Below, in pieces: positions 5,712 through 8,670 of a stretch of 8,670 nt of DNA. The stretch is taken from contig JBJEHU010000035.1 of assembly GCA_051876355.1 (NCBI GenBank), positions 1 to 8,670 on the forward strand, written 5' to 3'. The stretch comes from Olsenella_L sp051876355 (GTDB lineage Bacteria; Actinomycetota; Coriobacteriia; Coriobacteriales; Atopobiaceae). The position numbers were made by a program, and so were the translations under genes. The stretch's first letter is position 1. Each line of letters begins with the position of its first letter. A model generated the notes under the pieces. That model was given only the letters and a program-made list of their open reading frames with translations, was not told the origin of the DNA and did no database searches.

Positions 5712-5766
5712 ACTAAGTCATAGAGATACAAAAAATCTAATATGAGTTGACTTAGATATGTATGAG
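5712..5766. promoter_or_regulatory. clpB promoter region with HAIR-like operator
   Basis: ATCTAA (5735-5740), 11 bases, then TTAGAT (5752-5757) match the dnaK palindrome in arms and spacing, including the right half-site ACTTAGA (5750-5756) and the A-rich flank before it. TATGTATGAG (5757-5766) matches the dnaK patch at 9 of 10 bases and is the likely -10 region. An extra half-site-like ACTAAGT lies at 5712-5718. CTAAGTCA (5713-5720) is an exact inverted copy of TGACTTAG (5748-5755). The shared site implies joint control of clpB and the dnaK operon, most likely by HspR. The operator-protein match is inferred. Confidence 0.7.
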
Positions 5767-5853
5767 AGAGGGCCATTGCGGGAACACTAGTACCTGAAAA
5801 GGAAAGACGGATTGGAAGAGATGCCTTCCATTCCAAAGAGAGGTGAGTGCTAT

Positions 5854-8532
5854 ATGAACATCAACAAATGGGCTGTGACAGCCCAGGAAGCGCTGCAGAG
5901 CGCTATGGGTGTGGCTGTTGATGCGCAGGCTGGCGCTCTGGAGCCCATCCATCTGCTGAAGGCTCTGCTCGATTCTGGCGAGCGCAACATCACGGCCATC
6001 ATCGAGCGTGTCGGCGCAGACCCGAAGAGCATCCAGAACCAGACAGACCAGGCAATCGCCCGTGCTCCCAAGGTATCGGGAGACAGCTCTCAGATGGGCA
6101 TGAGCAACGACTTCGTGCGCCTCACGAACGACGCAGAGAAGATTGCTGCAAAGATGGATGACCAGTATGTCACATCCGAGCATCTGCTCATCGCGCTTGC
6201 TGACGACAAGTCCGATGCTGGCTCTATTCTGAAGGCTTCGGGCGTCACGGCAAAGCGCATCCAGGAGGCCTACTCCGAGCTCAGGGGCGACTCCCGCGTC
6301 ACATCGCAGGATGCAAAGCCTGAGTTCGAGGCGCTCGAGCGCTACGGCAGGAACGTCACGGACCTTGCCCGCCAGGGCAAGCTCGATCCTGTCATCGGCC
6401 GTGTGGAGGAGATCCGCCGCACGATCCAGGTGCTCTCGAGGCGCACGAAGAACAACCCGGTGCTGATCGGCGAGCCGGGCGTCGGCAAGACCGCTATCGT
6501 CGAGGGCCTGGCCCAGCGTATCGTTAACGGCGATGTGCCGTCCACGCTGCGCGACAAGGAGCTCATCGAGCTTGATATGAGCGCCCTTGTGGCAGGCGCC
6601 AAGTACCGTGGTGAGTTCGAGGACAGGCTGAAGAGCGTCCTCAAGGAAGTCGAGAAGTCGAACGGCAAGATCATCCTCTTCATCGATGAGCTGCACACGA
6701 TTGTCGGTGCCGGTGCGACCGAAGGCTCCATGGATGCAGGCAACATCCTGAAGCCGGCCCTGGCCCGTGGCGTCCTCCATGCAATCGGTGCAACGACCTT
6801 GGATGAGTACCACAAGTACATCGAGAAGGATCAGGCTCTCGCCCGCAGGTTCCAGCCTGTCATGGTCGGCGAGCCCTCCGTCGAGGATACGATCTCGATT
6901 CTTCGTGGCATCAAGGACAAGTACGAGCAGCACCACCGCGTCCGCATCACGGACTCGGCGCTTGTTGCCGCAGCAGATCTCTCGAACCGCTACATCTCCG
7001 ACAGGTTCCTGCCGGACAAGGCAATCGACCTCGTCGATGAGGCAGCATCCAGGCTCCGCATGGAGCTCGATTCCATGCCTGCCGATATCGATGCCGTCGA
7101 CCGCCAGCTCACGCAGATGCAGATCGAAGAGCAGGCTCTCATGAAGGAGGAGGACGATGCCTCAAAGGAACGCCTGAAGACGCTCCGCAAGGAGATCGCC
7201 CAGACCCAGGAGAAGCTTGATGGCATGAAGGCGAACTGGCAGAACGAGAAGTCTGCCATCGACAAGGTGCAGGACTTGAAGAGCCAGATCGAGGACGCGA
7301 AGACCGAGATGGAGCGCGTCACCCGCGAAGGCAATCTTGCCCGTGCCTCCGAGCTCCGCTATGCCACGATCCCGGCCCTGCAGAAGCAGTATGACGCCGC
7401 AGAGAAGGCGTTGAACGCCAAGCAGGAAGAGGGAGGCCTTCTCAAGGAGGAGGTCACCTCGGAAGAGATCGCAGAGGTCGTCTCCAGCTGGACCGGCATC
7501 CCGGTATCCAAGATGATGCAGGGCGAGATGGACAAGCTCAGGAATCTCGAGACCGAGCTCCACAAGCGTGTTGTGGGGCAGGACGAGGCTGTGCGTGCCG
7601 TCGCGGCAGCCGTCAGGCGCAGCCGTGCGGGACTCTCAGATCCTGACCGTCCTATCGGCAGCTTCTTCTTCCTCGGTCCTACCGGCGTCGGCAAGACGGA
7701 GCTTGCAAAGGCTCTGGCCGAGTGCCTGTTCGACGACGAGAAGGCACTGGTCCGTATCGACATGTCCGAGTACATGGAGAAGTTCTCGGTCCAGCGTCTT
7801 ATCGGTGCACCTCCTGGATATGTGGGCTACGACGAAGGCGGCCAGCTGACAGAAGCCGTGCGCAGGCATCCGTACTGCGTGATACTTCTCGACGAGATGG
7901 AGAAGGCACATCCTGATGTCTTCAACATCCTGCTCCAGGTGCTCGATGATGGCCGTCTGACCGATGGCCAGGGCAGGGTCGTGAGCTTCAAGAACACGAT
8001 CATCATCATGACATCGAATGTGGGCAGCCAGTACATCGCCGGTGCCAACGCATCGAGCGACCCGGCAGAGGTCCAGCGCCAGGTCAACAATGCCCTGCGC
8101 CAGACATTCAAGCCCGAGTTCCTGAACCGTATCGACGACGTCGTGGTCTTCCATCCGCTCGGACTCGAAGACATCGAGAAGATTGTCGATATCCAGCTCA
8201 AGGACGTCCGCAAGCGTCTCGAGCGTGACCGCATCGTGCTCGAGCTCACGGACTCCGCAAAGCAGTCCCTGGCTCTCGATGGCCTGGATCCTGTCTTCGG
8301 CGCACGTCCTTTGAAGCGCCTGATCCAGCGCCAGGTTGTCGACAATGTCGCCAACCTCATCATCGACGGCAAGCTCCACGAGGGCGATGTCGTGAAGGTC
8401 GATGTCGGGGCAGACGACAGGCTCTACGCAGAGCGCGACGATGCCGCATCCGAGGCCCGCAAGAAGGCTCAGGAGGCAGGCACCTCCGAGAGCTCTGAAG
8501 ACGAGCCGCTCGAGCCGGACGATGTCGAGTAA
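5854..8532 (+). CDS. clpB: ClpB, AAA+ protein disaggregase (Hsp100)
   Basis: An 892-residue hexameric disaggregase that threads aggregated proteins through its pore in partnership with DnaK. The mobile N-domain spans about 1-145. NBD1 has Walker A GEPGVGKT (206-213) and Walker B ILFIDE (D278, E279). The ClpB-defining coiled-coil M domain is at about 403-530. NBD2 has Walker A GPTGVGKT (608-615), Walker B VILLDE (D680, E681) and the sensor-2 motif GARPLKR (816-822). The M domain separates it from ClpA and ClpC; the missing cysteine cluster and the double ATPase exclude ClpX. I chose ATG 5854 because GAGGTGA lies 7 bases upstream and the product begins MNINKWAVTAQEAL. A TTG at 5812 would add 14 residues unlike the family. 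A Ser/Glu/Asp-rich tail of about 40 residues makes it somewhat longer than usual (about 860). It is transcribed alone from a HAIR-like promoter and ended by a strong terminator. Confidence 0.97.
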   Translation: MNINKWAVTAQEALQSAMGVAVDAQAGALEPIHLLKALLDSGERNITAIIERVGADPKSIQNQTDQAIARAPKVSGDSSQMGMSNDFVRLTNDAEKIAAKMDDQYVTSEHLLIALADDKSDAGSILKASGVTAKRIQEAYSELRGDSRVTSQDAKPEFEALERYGRNVTDLARQGKLDPVIGRVEEIRRTIQVLSRRTKNNPVLIGEPGVGKTAIVEGLAQRIVNGDVPSTLRDKELIELDMSALVAGAKYRGEFEDRLKSVLKEVEKSNGKIILFIDELHTIVGAGATEGSMDAGNILKPALARGVLHAIGATTLDEYHKYIEKDQALARRFQPVMVGEPSVEDTISILRGIKDKYEQHHRVRITDSALVAAADLSNRYISDRFLPDKAIDLVDEAASRLRMELDSMPADIDAVDRQLTQMQIEEQALMKEEDDASKERLKTLRKEIAQTQEKLDGMKANWQNEKSAIDKVQDLKSQIEDAKTEMERVTREGNLARASELRYATIPALQKQYDAAEKALNAKQEEGGLLKEEVTSEEIAEVVSSWTGIPVSKMMQGEMDKLRNLETELHKRVVGQDEAVRAVAAAVRRSRAGLSDPDRPIGSFFFLGPTGVGKTELAKALAECLFDDEKALVRIDMSEYMEKFSVQRLIGAPPGYVGYDEGGQLTEAVRRHPYCVILLDEMEKAHPDVFNILLQVLDDGRLTDGQGRVVSFKNTIIIMTSNVGSQYIAGANASSDPAEVQRQVNNALRQTFKPEFLNRIDDVVVFHPLGLEDIEKIVDIQLKDVRKRLERDRIVLELTDSAKQSLALDGLDPVFGARPLKRLIQRQVVDNVANLIIDGKLHEGDVVKVDVGADDRLYAERDDAASEARKKAQEAGTSESSEDEPLEPDDVE

Positions 8533-8567
8533 GCGATAGCAGCAGGCAAGCGTGCTGCATGATATCG

Positions 8568-8606
8568 GAGGCCTCCTGTGCCAGCAATGGTGCAGGAGGC
8601 CTCTTT
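8568..8606 (+). terminator. clpB intrinsic terminator with GCAA tetraloop
   Basis: GAGGCCTCCTG (8568-8578) pairs perfectly with CAGGAGGCCTC (8593-8603). The stem continues inward through two G-T pairs and CCA/TGG to the GNRA loop GCAA (8584-8587), giving 16 pairs in all. TTT follows at 8604-8606, a short T tract. A smaller hairpin, GCAGCA (8539-8544) with TGCTGC (8553-8558), lies between the clpB stop and this terminator. Confidence 0.8.
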
Positions 8607-8670
8607 GCGTATGCAGATAAATGACTGGTGACCTCCAGCATAACCGCAGGAATTCCTGTCGCCGCCGAAC

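Noticed and set aside
5812..5853. Longer clpB start at a TTG codon
   Set aside because: The extra 14 residues are unlike ClpB N-termini, while ATG 5854 has a strong Shine-Dalgarno at ideal spacing.
8607..8670. Perfect palindrome CAGGAATTCCTG (8647-8658) in the last 64 bases
   Set aside because: It is short and isolated at the window end, with no repeat or gene context; it could be chance. I see no gene in this stretch.

Overview
The window carries a heat-shock chaperone locus of an actinobacterial type: dnaK-grpE-dnaJ-hspR in one direction, followed by clpB. The gene order, the MerR-family HspR repressor in fourth place, and the GC-rich codon use with AT-rich promoter patches point to Actinomycetota. 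The character of the proteins and a DnaK carrying a ~22-residue insert suggest class Coriobacteriia (Olsenella/Atopobium/Collinsella-like). The phylum is fairly secure; the class is inference from memory of protein sequences.

Layout. Bases 1-44 are the last codons of a gene that enters from the left, probably an ABC exporter subunit. Convergent to it on the minus strand (74-649) is a YfcE-type metallophosphoesterase. A divergent spacer (650-926) holds the dnaK promoter region with a palindrome at 796-820. Then follow dnaK (927-2846), grpE (2922-3656, GTG start), a zinc-finger-less dnaJ (3736-4710) and hspR (4697-5152, overlapping dnaJ by 14 bases). The dnaK-grpE and grpE-dnaJ gaps each hold a strong hairpin. 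Between hspR and clpB lie about 700 bases with a 59-base perfect direct repeat (5146-5204 and 5592-5650). Each copy contains a stop codon and a UUCG-loop terminator hairpin. Between the copies are another UUCG hairpin and the decayed N-terminal half of an XRE/HigA-type antitoxin gene. A second promoter patch (about 5700-5770) carries the same palindrome as dnaK, then comes clpB (5854-8532) and a strong terminator with a GCAA loop (8568-8606).

How it works together. DnaK, its J-protein, its nucleotide exchange factor GrpE and the ClpB disaggregase form the cell's disaggregation and refolding machine. HspR, encoded in the same operon, is the likely repressor of both transcription units. Both promoters share a 21-base site with the 7-7-7 geometry of the classical HAIR operator but a different arm sequence (idealised TCTAAGT-N7-ACTTAGA). 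In Streptomyces HspR needs DnaK as co-repressor, so a feedback loop is expected here.

I found no mobile-element enzyme, CRISPR array, RNA gene or wholly new multi-gene system. The points worth attention are the diverged operator, the repeat/terminator duplication with the antitoxin remnant, the possible RNA switch at the grpE ribosome-binding site, and the DnaK indel.
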